DNA from: Protopterus annectens
Lineage: Eukaryota > Chordata > Ceratodontiformes > Protopteridae
NCBI RefSeq assembly: GCF_019279795.1
Contig: NC_056735.1
Span: forward strand, 1,933,880,199-1,933,944,198
DNA: 64,000 nucleotides
Direction: 5' to 3'
Translations under genes and position numbers: made by a program
The notes under the pieces: model-generated
What the model was told of the DNA's origin: nothing
Database searches by the model: none
What the model saw: only the letters and a program-made list of their open reading frames with translations
In this document: piece by piece, positions 10,655 through 22,952 of the stretch
Layout: every line of letters begins with the position of its first letter
How positions within the stretch are numbered: the stretch's first letter is position 1

Positions 10655-13484
10655 AATGCTTCTCAATGCTAGAAGTCTAAATCTCAAAATGCACTCACTC
10701 AAGACACTCCTTAAAATGGAGAACATCTATATCTGTGCAGAGACTGAGACCTGGTTCAAGGATCTAGAGACCACCCCTGCATTACCACACTATAACTCAT
10801 ACCACACTTTTCGGCCATTTAACCTGGACTAGAACACCAAAGGCAGAGGTGTGTCCATATTCATTAAGGATATCCGCACCTCCAGGCTAGTTGCGCAGCA
10901 TAATGCATCTGAGGTTATCCAAGTGCAACTAACTCTGGGGAAAAATGCAATCCAAATGTAGCTTGCTACAGATCCCCCACCATGCCCCAGGATTTCCACT
11001 CCTCTTTTCATGATATACTGGAAAATATTAGGGTTCAACCAAACACCATAATAATGGGAGATTTCAACTACCCCACAATTAACTCAGAAAACTACTCATG
11101 TACCAACTCCTTTGTTCAACGGTTTCTGGATTTCATAAATTCCAATGCCCTGGATCAACTTATCCACACCACCATCAGGGGCAACAATATCCTAGACCTA
11201 GCATTACCAACATGAGTGACCGATGTTCCATACCTGAAGTCAACTCCTCGTTGGTCAGATCCGACCATAAGCTAATCACCCTTGATATCCACATCCCACC
11301 CCCACCCACCATTACTGAAACCATGGTAAAACATTTCTCCAAAGCCAACTTCATGCTTCTTAAAACAGAAGTGGCAAACTTCATGACACCCATGCAGATG
11401 GACAATACAGTTATGACTGCTGAATCCTACACAAATGCACTCTATAAGCACTTACATGAGTGCATGGATCGTGCTATCCCAAACAGAACCAAGACGCTAT
11501 CCTCCAAAAAAAGGAAGCCAATCTGGTGGTCCCCTGCCATAAACAAACTCTACAACAGAAGGAAGAAACTGTTGCAAAAGAGAGTAAAATCCCATGAGTG
11601 GAGGAGATCCCTGGTCAGTAAGAAGCTAAGATCCCTTATAAGATCCTCCAAAGCTAGCTACAAAAACACAATCACCACTGATTCTAAGGGCAATCACAAA
11701 TCATTCTATAGCTATGTCAAGAATTTCAATGGCAACACCCAGATCTGCTCTGAGTTACAGGACAATGGCATGAAAATTACAGAACCAACTGATATTGCCA
11801 ACATCCTGGCAGATAGGTTCAGTGCTAACATTACCCCGCTCTCACCCCCTAAAGTGACCATATCTATAGAGGAAGAATGCAGAGTCCCTGTAATCACATC
11901 TATGCAGGTAAAATCTGCACTCACTAAAACAAAAAACACAGCATCCATGGGACCGGACAAAATCTCAGGCTGCTTTTTACACAAACTTCAGAACGAACTG
12001 GCTCCCCACCTAAGCACCATGTTCAATCAGAGTTTCAGGTCAGGCTTTGTGCCCACTGAATGGTGCATAGTAACAGTTATCCCACTCCACAAACGGGGAG
12101 CCACCACTCGTTCTGGGAAATATTGCCCTAGTAGCCTGACGAGTCTGGTCTGCAAGGCCATGGAATGTATCATCATGGAAGTCATAAACAAAGACATTGG
12201 TAACCTCCAAGCTCTGGACTCCACCCATTTCAGGTTTGTGAAAGGCAGATTATGCCTTCTGAACCTGATTGACTTCTTTGAGGCAGTCACCAAAGCCGTA
12301 GATGAGGGTAAGGTGGTTCACACAGCCTATTTTGACCTCGCCAAGTCTTTCGACACCATCCCCCATTCTGGAGTTATAGCTAAACTCACTAAACTAGGTA
12401 TATATCCCTACATCACAAGATGGGTTGCCAGCTGGCTCACTGACAGAACCAACACTGTAAAAGTTGCACACTCCAAATCTGACTTCAAACCAGTGAAAAG
12501 TGGAGTACCACATTGTTCAGTCATGGGACCTCTCCTGTTTGGTACCTACTTCTCTGAAGTACAGACTAACACAGAAGGCCTCTGGCTAATGAAGTTCACA
12601 GATGACTGTAAACTAGGAGCCATAGTCGAGTCCCCAAATGATGTGGACATCCTACAGAAGGGCCTCACTGAGACAGTTGTCTGGTGCCAGAGGCATGGCC
12701 TCAAGCTCGATGACAAAAAGTGCATTGTCGTCCCCTTTGGTAAAATCTCTGTAACCATGAACTACCACATAAATGGCAGTCTACTTAATGCTGAATGAGT
12801 GATAAGAGACCTTGGGACCCAGGTGAACAGTAGTCTCTCCTTTGATAATCACATTGCCACAGTAGTCATGAAATCCTTCTATGTGGCACACCTCATCACA
12901 AAAGGGTTCTCATCCAGGAAAAAAGAGGTCATTGTTCCCCTCTACTCGGCACTCATTAGACCCATTATAGAGTACAACGCCCCTTTGGAATGTACCTCAC
13001 AAGGCATCTGCAGCAACTAGAAAGGCCACAGAAGTACCTCATAAAGGGGATTAATGGACTCAAACAGATGCCCTACACTGACCGTCTCAAAAAACTCCAG
13101 CTTTACTCTGTAGCATATCACCTACTCCAAGGAGATCTCTGCCTAGCATATAAAGCTATGTTAAACCCAGAGCTGTTGGACATGCTACACCTAAAGAAAT
13201 CTCAATCCCTCCAAACTACACGCTCTAGGGACCTAAACCTTATCATCACAATAAACAGGACATGCTGGAGGGATAGATTCCTGTCCCAGTGTCTTCCCAT
13301 ACTCTGGAACAAGCTACCATCTATGTCAAGCAAAGTTCTTAATTGGCACTCTTCAAGAAAAATCTTGGTGAATGGATGGGAAATAGGAAATACACCCTGG
13401 GGATCACTTCTGTGGCTCTGCTCAACAGGGGCACAGGAAATTCATTTTCTTGGGTGGCGTAAGCCAGGGAACCTTGTTGGCTAG
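10655..13484 (+). pseudogene. CR1-type ORF2: APE endonuclease and reverse transcriptase, broken
   Basis: The polyprotein would nick the target and copy element RNA. Endonuclease landmarks are LLNARSLNL at the start and ETWFKD, then IMGDFNYPTIN near 11.06 kb and RSDHKLITLDI near 11.27 kb. RT landmarks are KRKPIWWSP, PDKISGCFL, VKGRLCLLNLIDFF, AYFDLAKSFDTIPH (motif A), SGVPHCSVMGPLLF (motif B) and FTDDCKLG (motif C; most relatives have FADDTKL). The frame shifts between 10.8 and 11.1 kb. A TGA at 12,796 and a shift near 13,000 break the C-terminal region, which continues to about 13,484. The run 11,098-12,798 stays open for 566 codons, so decay is moderate. Confidence 0.85.
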
Positions 13485-13555
13485 GCTTACTTAGGCCCTT
13501 GGGCTGATAGCTTAGTACCTACCTATGAACCTATGTAAATTCATATGCAATGATT

Positions 13556-13587
<32 letters not shown>

Positions 13588-13714
13588 AGGAATGAGGAAC
13601 TGTGAGATGTAAGGATGAAAAAATGTCAGTGTATAGATTAATATTTTAATATTTGTTTGCATTCAATAAATACATTTTCCCTCATTATTAACTATACTTT
13701 CATCATGAATAAAG

Positions 13715-14020
13715 GGGTAGCTTTCAACAGTCAGAATTTTTGCAGAATATCCAGACTTTTGCCTTATAATTATTGTCTGCTCCTTATAAAACATTTTTTC
13801 TGGCAAATCATTCACTAAATAATGACAGTGATTTAGATTTCAGACTTCATACCCTTCAGAAAATGTATGCGTGTGCAACACCTTTTATTCTAGCAACTTT
13901 CTAAGTTTATACAAGCAATATTTAAAATATGTCCTTATTTTTGGGCCTTTGTCCCCCATTAATTTTGGCTTTGTCCAGATTTTTTGTGCTATGATGATGA
14001 GAGGTCTGGATAGAAAATGG
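13715..14020 (+). mobile_element. MITE-like dispersed repeat, copy 1
   Basis: This block matches, in reverse, 27,795-28,085 and, more loosely, 60,480-60,940. Landmarks are TTGCAGAATATCCAGA, CCTTATAAAACATTTTTTCTGG, TTCTAGCAACTTTCTAAG, and GGCTTTGTCCAGA with GAGAGGTCTGG at the far end. The two ends are related as short imperfect inverted repeats (CTCTCAAC-x-TCCAGA type). No coding capacity. The superfamily is not assignable by eye. Confidence 0.6.
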
Positions 14021-14468
14021 ACATTGCAAATCTTAGTCTAAGAAACTATCAGTACATGTCATCTCTCATCTGAAAAAAATATCAAATACCACTGAAATTT
14101 TACTCAATTTCTTCACATTCTTGCTATCTCATGATTAGAGAGAAGCTAACCAAGTTAACCAAGTCAAAATCCTTCCTAGATCAAGGAGAATGGCTGTTGT
14201 ACATTTTCTTCATTCTATCAATTTATTTGACGGTATTTAACGATATTTAACATATGCAGCTAATGAGATGGAAACATATAAGTCTATTAAAGAAACAATC
14301 ACCCTCCAAATTACACCAAATAATATATACCAACCATACTACTAGTATTAAGTGAAACAACAGATCTGACTACTAAAATGAAACCTCTAGGGCTACACAC
14401 CTTTGCAGCTGTAGCAAGCATGCAAAGATAAATCATAGGGTACATTTATTTACAGCTCAAAACATTAG

Positions 14469-14616
<148 letters not shown>

Positions 14617-14848
14617 ATTACAATTTTTAACAAGTAAGTTTTCATTGACCTTCTTTTAAATCAATTATTTTTATAAAACTATTCAGATGAATCTTATTGG
14701 AATCTATTAGGATTAAAGAAGATCATGTTTATTCCTATTCTGTGTAGAATAAACATTTTAAACATTCTGTATGAGTATTAGTCAATGTTATAAGAATTGA
14801 CAAACTCAAAAATTGTAATAATAAACTAATGAGAATTAAATTGGTAGA

Positions 14849-14906
14849 TGCACGAGTGGCTGGTCTCATATCTGGGCCACTGTCTGATTCGAGTATCTGC
14901 AGATTT
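14849..14906 (+). repeat. tRNA-like SINE head, candidate
   Basis: GCACGAGTGGCTGGTCTCAT resembles box A and D-arm of a Ser/Leu-type tRNA, and GATTCGAGTATC resembles box B. No tail is defined. Confidence 0.35.
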
Positions 14907-14909
14907 CAT

Positions 14910-16515
14910 TAACAGGACCACATAATGACAGAGTTGCTGACCAGTCACCCATCCTATAAACCCATTCACTCACAGTCCACACATCCAGTCAAAGAACAAC
15001 TTCAGTGTTGCTGATTTCTTGACCTTTCTCCCTTTCCCAGCTCCTTGTTCTTACTTTGTTTCCTCAGTTATTGCATTTTCTAATGAATTCCCAAGGTGTC
15101 TCCTCTTCATAAGCTCGTGAGTAGGATGTTGACTATATCCAGACACTGCCAAACTAAAAAAAATTCAGAGCTGAGCTTTATTTTATGGTCTATAGGGCAT
15201 CTCTGGGTTGTCACTCCATCAACTCTCCTCTAATCCTTTTGTACACAGCAACTGTCTGACCCCAAAGTACTGACAAAACATCTTTATTCATACCCCTTTC
15301 ACCAAAAGCATGCATCTGGCAATGATCCAAAAACACTACCTGACAGGCAAAGTTACACTGCTGCACTTTGTAAGAGCGGTAAACCTCAACATGATAGCTT
15401 ATCTCCCAAGTCCATCCTTTGTTGGCAACCACCTTCTACCATTGATATAAGGCACCACATATCTGAATAATCTGCTGAGCATGTTATGTATCTTACAAGA
15501 GCAGCATGAATTTATTCTAGTTACACTGATTCATGACCATTTTATTACCATCAGTTTTCCTGAAAGCAAATCTTTGCACTTCTGACAACCATTCACATGT
15601 TGCTCTTCTCCCCTGCATTTCACAAGACAATCTCCTTTAGCTGTGTCTACCATTTAGTTTTTTTTTTTTTAATATTTCATCTTCTGTCAGAAACTGTATT
15701 TTTTGGTTAAGTTGCAGCATTCTGGATTGTTCCATAAATGCTCCTTGTTGTAATATAATGCATCATATTAATGCATATTTATTGAGGGTACTTCCACACC
15801 CAGTCTCCTTACTGAAAATTCCTGCCCTGTCAGCCCTACAGATAGTTTATATCTCCGGCCAGCATGGCTGATAGATCCTATAACTTGCCAGGCCTTAAAA
15901 AAGAAGAAGAAGTCTTTACTTACTTGATTTGACTTGAATTAAATGACTACTCTAGGATATTAGAGACTGAGTTATAATGTTCTTTGACCTTTACACATCT
16001 TACCAGGAAACATGAAACTATCCAGCCTAATGGCCCAAGTAATTAAATTCATACATAAATAAATACCTTTCTGTTTTTTTTTTTGCTCAGATGGAGCTAC
16101 ACACCATCCTTCATCCACATATGTTTTTTGGCTGTAAATGATCATACTGCATGCATAGTCAGGTAGTAGGAGTTCTTATACTATAAGTTTTCCATAATCC
16201 AGCATGAAAGGTCCACTGCTGCTGATTTTCAATGTCATCAACCCACAGGTGTATATTCAAGAAGACAGTCATTTCATATAACATCTCTCACTGAATAAGG
16301 GACATTGTGTATTGTGAAATCTCCTGCACCAATTATGGTATGTTGCTTTCCAAAGAGACATGAGTGTATACGATTAAGAATTAAAAATTAACCCTATGTG
16401 GCAAAAGAAGTTCATTAAAATCACTAATTTGGAAATTTATGTTATTCTCATAGGATACTTCTCAGACACATGGCTATGCCACCATATTAAATCCAGGGCA
16501 ATTAAGGTAGAGTGA
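14910..16515. other. No recognisable gene
   Basis: Mixed AT-rich sequence. A 73-codon minus-strand frame at 15,211-15,432 shows no known motif. Confidence 0.45.
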
Positions 16516-16519
16516 CACT

Positions 16520-17100
16520 GTGCTCAAGCCACCCCCCTCCCACTTCCAGACTGACATCACTGATAACATCAGGCATGGCTCTGAAGAAGGGTCAAGGGTC
16601 AAGACATCCAATTATTTCGGCTCAAGAGAGGGCATTAGAGTGAGAATTGACAAAGAAGTGCCTTAAGTACTGTGACGCTAGGTGTAGCACCCCCTCCAGA
16701 CTGACATGACTGGTAACATCAGGCAAAGCTCTAAACCAAGGTCAGAACATCCAGTTATTTTTTGTTTCAGAGGGCACTAGAGTGAGAAGTCACAAACAAA
16801 TGTCTTAGGTGCAGCAACGCTAGGCTTGAGGCCTTCCCCTTTCCAGACTGTTCACTTGTAACATTGGGCAAGGCTCCTAAGCAGGGTCAGGACAGCCAGT
16901 TATTTCAGTTCCAGAGGGTATTAGAGAGAGAAGTCACCAAGAACTGCCTTAATTGCAGTAACGCGTTAAAGGTCCCACCCTATTCCTGATTGACATTAGT
17001 AGTAGCATCAGGCAAGGCTCCAGAGTAGGGCCAGGACACTTAATTATTTCAGATCCAGATGGTATTAAAGTGAGAAGTCACAAAGTAACAACTTAAGTAA
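16520..17100. repeat. Tandem array, about 146-bp unit, four copies
   Basis: CCAGACTGACAT-like anchors occur at about 16,546, 16,696, 16,843 and 16,985. Each unit then carries CATCAGGCAAGGCTC, a CCAGTTATTTCAG-like segment, AGGGCATTAGAGTGAGAAG and a short poly-purine stretch. Units are clearly diverged from each other, so the array is old. Confidence 0.85.
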
Positions 17101-17656
17101 GGATATTCCCTATATTGTAACTGTTTATTAATATATTTCCAGCATTATTGTAGGGAAATTTTACTTTTGTTGTATCTCCTGCCTTAGAATGAGTGCAATT
17201 GGCCTCTCTCACCTTATAGTATGAATACTGAGGAGTAATAGGAGTATGTGCCATACTGGGTTCCCTTCTTATTGGAGTGCATTTATTTTTTACTGTACTG
17301 TAGTACCCCAGACACTTTCCTGTTTGTCTCTCAGTTGTAAGGCACAATGAGCTACTCTTAAATTTTGGTTGTTGCCTTTCCCCTGTCTGCTACGTATATC
17401 TTACTACATCCTCCCCGGCTACTCTCCCCTAGCTAGACTGTCCAAGTTTTATCTCCTTTAGCAACCTCAAACTGATAATTGATACATTGTCCTTTTCTAT
17501 CTCCCGCTTATACAATCTTTTCTGCTTTTCATGTTATTACTTTCAACTTTCTGCTGTTGTTTTTTTTTTTAATACTGCTGGTCCTATTGCTGTGCCTAGT
17601 CTATTTAGACATTTTTACTCACCTTTTGCTAATCCTGAATGATTGCTTTCCTGACA

Positions 17657-17792
17657 GACTCAGTTTGATCCTGCTCCACTTCATGTTGCTATGCTCAGCA
17701 TTGCTTTGCTCCTTGCCATTGCTAGACTCAGTTTGATCCTGCTCCACTTCACGTTGCTATGTTCAGCATTGCTTCACTCCTTGCCCTATCCC
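17657..17792. repeat. 68-bp tandem duplication
   Basis: GACTCAGTTTGATCCTGCTC begins at 17,657 and again at 17,725. The two units differ at only a few positions, consistent with a local slippage or unequal-exchange duplication. Confidence 0.93.
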
Positions 17793-17799
17793 CATTCCC

Positions 17800-19140
17800 A
17801 CCCACCCCTGACTTCACTTCCTTTTATACTGGACTTACTCCTCCATATTCCAACCTATTACATGACCACTCAATCCTTCCATTTGCAGCAACATAACCAT
17901 ATCACAAACAACCACTCACAGGGTCTCACTCCTTCCAACGACAGAAATTATATCAACCTCATCTGCTTTTCATGCAATTACATGCACCTAAATTTCATTG
18001 TTACCGTCCTTACTTATATTCTGCTCCTTATACTTCTGACTAATTTCAGATATCATTGTTATGCCTCCATTTTCTTTCTCATTATTAAATAATTAGAATG
18101 AACTAATAAGACAAATCTTTCCCAGTCACTCCCCTTCATTAACTCCTCCTCTCCCTCCCTCCTCTTCATACTGCACTTCACTTTTTCCTCTTCTCTATAA
18201 CCAATAACATTTCAAATGTTTCTCCAAGCATCATGTTTCTTTCTGCTAACATTTTATCTAACAAACTATCACTGTATACTTTCACCTCTATATACCTCTC
18301 CTACTGCAGTCAACTCAGAACACTACAAAATCAGGAGTAGCTATACCAATATATCTCCCTACCTTTTTAACCCCTCACCTTGTCTTTATTTAAATGCAAA
18401 AAAATTCACTTCCACTGCTGTACTCAAAAAATAAAAGTTACAAGTCCCCTCTAAATAAATACACTACCTCTCAAAAATCATACAGTGTGGTGATGTCCAC
18501 CACAGTCTAGACCCACAACACACACCAATGAATCCATATAGCAAAGAACTACCCTACAAAATTGTGTATTAACTAAAATTCCTTCAAATACCACCTCAAA
18601 CTATATATCTTCCCAGTACTGTCCTATAATTGAACATTCCTGTCCATACAAATAAAACTAGTTCATCAAACCCCTTACCGCATTATTCTCCCATTTGTCT
18701 TCAAAAAATTGAATACTTTCACCATCAACTGAGAGGATATTAGATATTATCTGTGCTAGCATGACTGGCTGAACTTTTGTTAAATAATTGTAAATTACCC
18801 TTTGTTACATTTACCTGCATGACTAACTATAATTTTGTAAATAAGTTTTATGTCTTTTGATTATTACTCTGATTTATTCAAGATGTTTGAATGTCAAACA
18901 GTGTTCTGCTGGCTGACAAACTGTAGATGTTCTTTGTAAGAAGAATTCTGAATGCATGCTATTTCAGAGTCAACTGTGCTAGATGTAATGTCATTGTGTG
19001 CCAGAGTTAAGAGAACAGAATCTTCACAAAATATGTTTGTTTACTTTTCAAACTCTGATATGAGAGAGTAGAATTGTCACAGCAGCTTCCTGTTATTTTT
19101 AAAATAATCTGCTATAAAATCAGGTTCTGCATCAGTTAAT
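17800..19140. other. Pyrimidine-rich stretch without recognisable gene
   Basis: C/T-rich sequence on the plus strand to about 18.5 kb, then AT-rich. Open frames here translate to hydrophobic, low-complexity strings and are best read as composition effects. Confidence 0.45.
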
Positions 19141-19144
19141 GTTC

Positions 19145-19145
<1 letters not shown>

Positions 19146-19175
<30 letters not shown>

Positions 19176-19176
19176 C
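19146..19176. repeat. (AGT)n microsatellite
   Basis: About ten AGT units with one ACT interruption. Confidence 0.95.
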
Positions 19177-20019
19177 TAGTAGTTGTAGTGGTAGAATTTC
19201 AGTTGTTTCCAGAATAGTTGTTCCAGTTGCTGAGGGTGGGCAACAGCCTGGAGTGTGGGCATAATTCTTTATCTTGCCTCACAGAAGTAAGAGTATAATC
19301 TTGCCTTGCTGAGTTATTTAGATTATATAGGGACAGTTAATCTTCAGATAGTCAGGAAACTAAAACTAGTTAGTTAAAGGTTTTCTAAAATCAGTGTAAA
19401 ATCTATCCTACAGTGTTGTTTTCATATTTCCTATGTGTGAAACTCTGTGTTTATTTAAATCAGTTATTCAGTATTTACATGTTTTAAATCCATTTATTTA
19501 TTATTAAATATTTTACTACTTCTTGTTGTGGCTAGTTATTTAGTGAATATGTTAGTAACTTGACAGTGTTTATTTTATACTTACTGTGATAACACCAGGA
19601 CCACTCTGAAAAGCCTTACTGCTTGGAATACATGCTACCATTTGTTTCAATATCTATTTACCCAATATAATTGAATATCCCTTTTGAAGGGTGTTGTGGT
19701 ATTAGATTGGTGGTAACTGTTACCATGTAATTTGGGCAAAGAAACATAGCGGGTAAATCAGTGTCAGTCTTTCCCAAGAGTGTGTGTACATGTAAATATC
19801 AGACATTTAAGAGTGACTGTGTGTCATATACCTAGAACAGGGATACCATGCTCTGCAGTGGTTAGTTTGGAGATTGATTTGGGGGCCTGGAGTGAAGCAT
19901 ATACTCCAGTCTTAAGTCTGGAGCCTATTCCTGGTGTACTCCTAGGCAAAATTGTGTATTTCTATCCTGCTTTCAGTGACACTCCTTTACCAAAGACAGT
20001 GGTGAGGACTGAAGCTCCT

Positions 20020-20900
20020 TAGTTACTGCCCTGGGGTAAAGAGGGCTCATCACACCAACCTCCATAGCATTTGTGATAAAATGGCAGAACTACATGCCTG
20101 AATCTCACAGTATAAGCCTGATATTCTTGCCATCTCAGGAAACTGTCTTTAGACTTAAAGATATTAAAGATTCTGAAATACTACCACCAGGCTATAGTAT
20201 TATCAGAAATGATAGGGCTCAGAGGAAAGCAGGAGGGTTCGTCTTAATGTATCCATGTTTGTACAATCTCCCCCCCTATTTACACATCTCATAATTTCAA
20301 AATGCCAAAATACTTGTATCACTGCTAAAGCTTAACTATAAAAAAACACAGTTATGTTTTGTTACATTCTTGATCCTATATGGAAATATATAACAACTTT
20401 AGAAGAAATTCTCTCCTAGGCAACTAATTATATACCTTATGAAACAAAATCATACTAGCAGATGTAAATATTGACTGGAAAAACCTTATGTCAGACTTAC
20501 CTTCAAATAGTACATATTATGCTTACACACAACGTATCAAAACACATTCTAGATTTGATAATAGAAACAGTAAAGGTGCAGTTCTAGACAGGATAACGGT
20601 CTCTTACCCTACTAAAGTTACAACTTCAGGAACCTATCCAAGCTCACTTAGTGACCACTTTCCTGCTGAAATTTATTCATCAATATAATTCTCTCCAATT
20701 TAAAACAACCCAAAGCCTTTTTAATAACAAAAAAGACTCCGTCATCAACACCTTGAAAGCCTTTAACTGGTCGGTCCTAAAAACTTTTCCACTCAGTGAG
20801 GCAGTCAATGCTTTTAATACTTTTAATACCTTACTCTTAAATAGACTAAACAGCCATGGCCCACTCCACACAAAAAAAGAGTGAAAATTAAGCATGCTCC
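20020..20900 (+). pseudogene. Non-LTR LINE endonuclease-region fragment, broken
   Basis: Across several frames the plus strand reads like an APE-type endonuclease and the linker to RT. Landmarks are SICDKMAELHA, then ISQYKPDILA, then DIKDSEILPPGYSIIRNDR followed by AGGFVLM. After many stops come AVNAFNTFNTLLLNRLNSHG and PLHTKK near 20.8 kb. Such series are typical of the L2/Rex/CR1 group of vertebrate LINEs, but it is a different family from the CR1 copies elsewhere in this window. No RT palm follows, so this is an internal fragment. Exact clade unresolved. Confidence 0.6.
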
Positions 20901-21431
20901 ATGACTCACTACCCAGTCAAAAACTACAATGTCTAACAGAGACAACTTTTGGAAATAATGGCTTAAACTTAAAACTCATAATATGCAGCTATATAGAGAA
21001 CTATACAATCTTAATGAAGAAAAAAACAAGGAACTGACTAAAGACACTTGGGGAGAACCAGGCAAACCAGAACCAGGCAGAATTGTCACTTAAACTTAAA
21101 AACACAAACGCTTAACTGATTCACCACATTTTCATCCCAACAATTAATGCAAACTCCATTAATTGCTGTTACTTAATCAATTAAAACAAACTGAACTCAT
21201 GAAAACTTGCTACCTAAATCCACTAAGAGTACTTGTTAGAAAATGTAAAAAAAAACTTATAAAAAAACTCTTAAATATGTTAAATATGTAAAAACATTGT
21301 TGAAAGCTTTGTAGAACAATCTGAAATTAAAAAAGTATAAACAACTATTAAATATGTTAAATATGTAAAAACATTATTAGACACTTTGTAAAACAATCTG
21401 AAATGTTAAATGCACTGAAATATGTAAGGAG

Positions 21432-21510
21432 AGAGATTAGCCTAATGGGCAAGGTGTTTGCTCCCACAAAAAACAAGTGCAGGGTTTGAATCTCACAGGA
21501 GGCAACTAGT
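21432..21510 (+). repeat. tRNA-derived SINE head
   Basis: TTAGCCTAATGGGCAAGG is a good box A. AGGGTTTGAATCTC (21,481-21,494) is a good box B. They are spaced as in a tRNA, and the anticodon region CTCCCACAAAAAACAAG is loop-like but not tRNA-standard. An A-rich flank follows. SINE head or tRNA relic. Confidence 0.55.
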
Positions 21511-21604
21511 CTCAAAATGGCCTCACCAATGCAGCCAATCCATACATTAATTTATACTGTGAAAACATTTCAAGTATACAAAAATATATGAAGTTTACAG
21601 GAGA

Positions 21605-22615
21605 TGGCTCATTACAACCTAGCTGCCCACAACATTAAAACTCGAGCTAAGGAAACATTTTCATTCAAGCCAAGTGCTCTATTAGCTTCCAAAATGAGTT
21701 GGCAATACACTTTTTAGTATTCAATCTTTGTTTCCCGTGGCACACCTCTAGGGTCTATGGGCACTTCTAGCACAAAAAATGTAAACTTAGATAATTCACA
21801 ACTAAGGGTATGTTTGTATAAGCAATTTTTCTCATTGTTAGACCTAATAGCATAAGTATGTTCCTATAGTCTCATTTTTAGCCTGCTCTCAGTCTTCCCT
21901 GTATAAAATGCCTCACATTCTTCACATAGGACAATATATATTACTCCAGCACTATTACAATTACTATACTTCTTGCTTCTAATGTGAGTATCCTTATATT
22001 TAATATAAATAAACGTCTTATTTTTAACATAGAGACATTGGGTGCAGGCTCCACACTTACATGTGCCCATCTTTTTTCTATTTTCCATACCTATTCACTT
22101 TTTCTTTTGTTCAAGAATGTCTTTGATACAGCACCCTTTTCTAGATACAAATTTAAGAGGTGCCTTAAAAATACGTTCCATGTCTGAAAGTTTAACTTGT
22201 GGTTATAATATTTTTTTATAATCCTAGAATCTCCATTAAAATTAGTATGACGTGTTCCCTTAAATTCATTTTCATTAACATTGCTACCTTCTTTACCTTC
22301 ACTATTGCTCCTATTACTCAGATTCACCTGTTTTCCTAAAAGGTGTGCAAACCAGTCATTCCTACCGTGTTTTACTTCTTTAATAACCTCTTCTAACATA
22401 TTCAGTGGATATTTTCTATTTAAGAGCATCTCTTTCAGGGTTTCACATTCTTTAATAAAGTCTTGTGTATCTGAGGTCATTCTACAAACTCTCACATAGT
22501 GGCCTTTTACTATACTTCTTTTTTGTTCATATGGATAGGCACTAGTAAAGTATAAATAAGAGCTGGAGAATGTACTCTTCCTATATACTGTGGATTTAAA
22601 TCTTTCAGTCACATT
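21605..22615 (-). pseudogene. Penelope-like element fragment: RT C-terminus to GIY-YIG nuclease
   Basis: Read on the minus strand, FKSTVYRKSTFSSSYLYF and IVKGHYVRVCRMTSDT match the region after RT motif C in the intact copy at 722-2149 (SLVYRKKTF, IVKGQAIRIARMTS). After a frameshift near 22,100 come the cysteine cluster CKCGACTQC and the nuclease start AGVIYIVLC with FYTGKT. Beyond a stop at about 21,864 the reading continues as YAIRSNNEKNCLYKHTLSC and GLNENVSLARV. The palm and everything upstream are missing. The cut end at about 22,615 abuts the pseudo-LTR of a plus-strand element, making a head-to-head junction. Same subfamily group as the 0.7-2.7 kb element, distinct from its plus-strand neighbour. 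Confidence 0.85.
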
Positions 22616-22620
22616 ATTTT

Positions 22621-22925
22621 TGTGTATTTTATTTTATTTATCTCATAAGCTCTATATGTTTTATAGTGTTATCATGTATTATAGAAATGTTTTTATAAAT
22701 TGTATGGTCATGTGAAATGATATGAAGTCATGTGATGTCAATGAGATAGTATTGTGAAATCACTTGTGTTTATACCTTTGATTCTACCTTCGATTAAACG
22801 TGGTTTTGGAGCCTCACCTGAGTCCATCTTTTATTATTTTTTTACCACCTGGATTGTTTATTTATTCGGACAAAGGTCCCTGCTTTTTGGTGGTATTTTT
22901 TGTTCTTAGCTTCTGTATTTATTTT
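22621..22925 (+). repeat. 5' pseudo-LTR of the Penelope-like element
   Basis: Matches 26,295-26,662 through landmarks TAAGCTCTATATGTTTTATA, CATGTGAAATGATATGAAGT, CCTTCGATTAAACGTGG and TTTTTGGTGGTATTTTTTG. Compared with the 3' copy it lacks a 48-nt segment at about 22,757 that contains the CTGATGA hammerhead-like core, and a short segment after AACGTGG. Confidence 0.88.
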
Positions 22926-22952
22926 ATTTGTACCACCTTTATTACCGGGAAG

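Larger units (their letters stand above)
9710..13545 (+). mobile_element. CR1/L2-type non-LTR retrotransposon, decayed copy 1
   Basis: A two-ORF LINE: ORF1 with a CxxC motif and SGNH esterase, ORF2 with APE endonuclease and reverse transcriptase. It ends at a short tail with CCTATGAACCTATG. The same tail in reverse orientation closes the minus-strand copy at 41.65 kb, fixing the 3' end. The tandem 5' UTR present in that copy is missing here, so this insertion is 5'-truncated close to the ORF1 start. Both ORFs carry stops and frameshifts. Confidence 0.88.

Noticed and set aside
16520-17100. CRISPR-like spacing of repeats
   Set aside because: Units are contiguous diverged tandem copies of about 146 bp without unique spacers, and the genome is eukaryotic.
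17479-18092. Hydrophobic open frames resembling membrane proteins
   Set aside because: Pyrimidine-rich DNA gives Leu/Ser/Phe strings; they include a 68-bp tandem duplication and show no family motif.
21432-21510. Functional tRNA gene
   Set aside because: Box A and B are good but acceptor and anticodon stems do not pair properly; SINE head or relic fits better.
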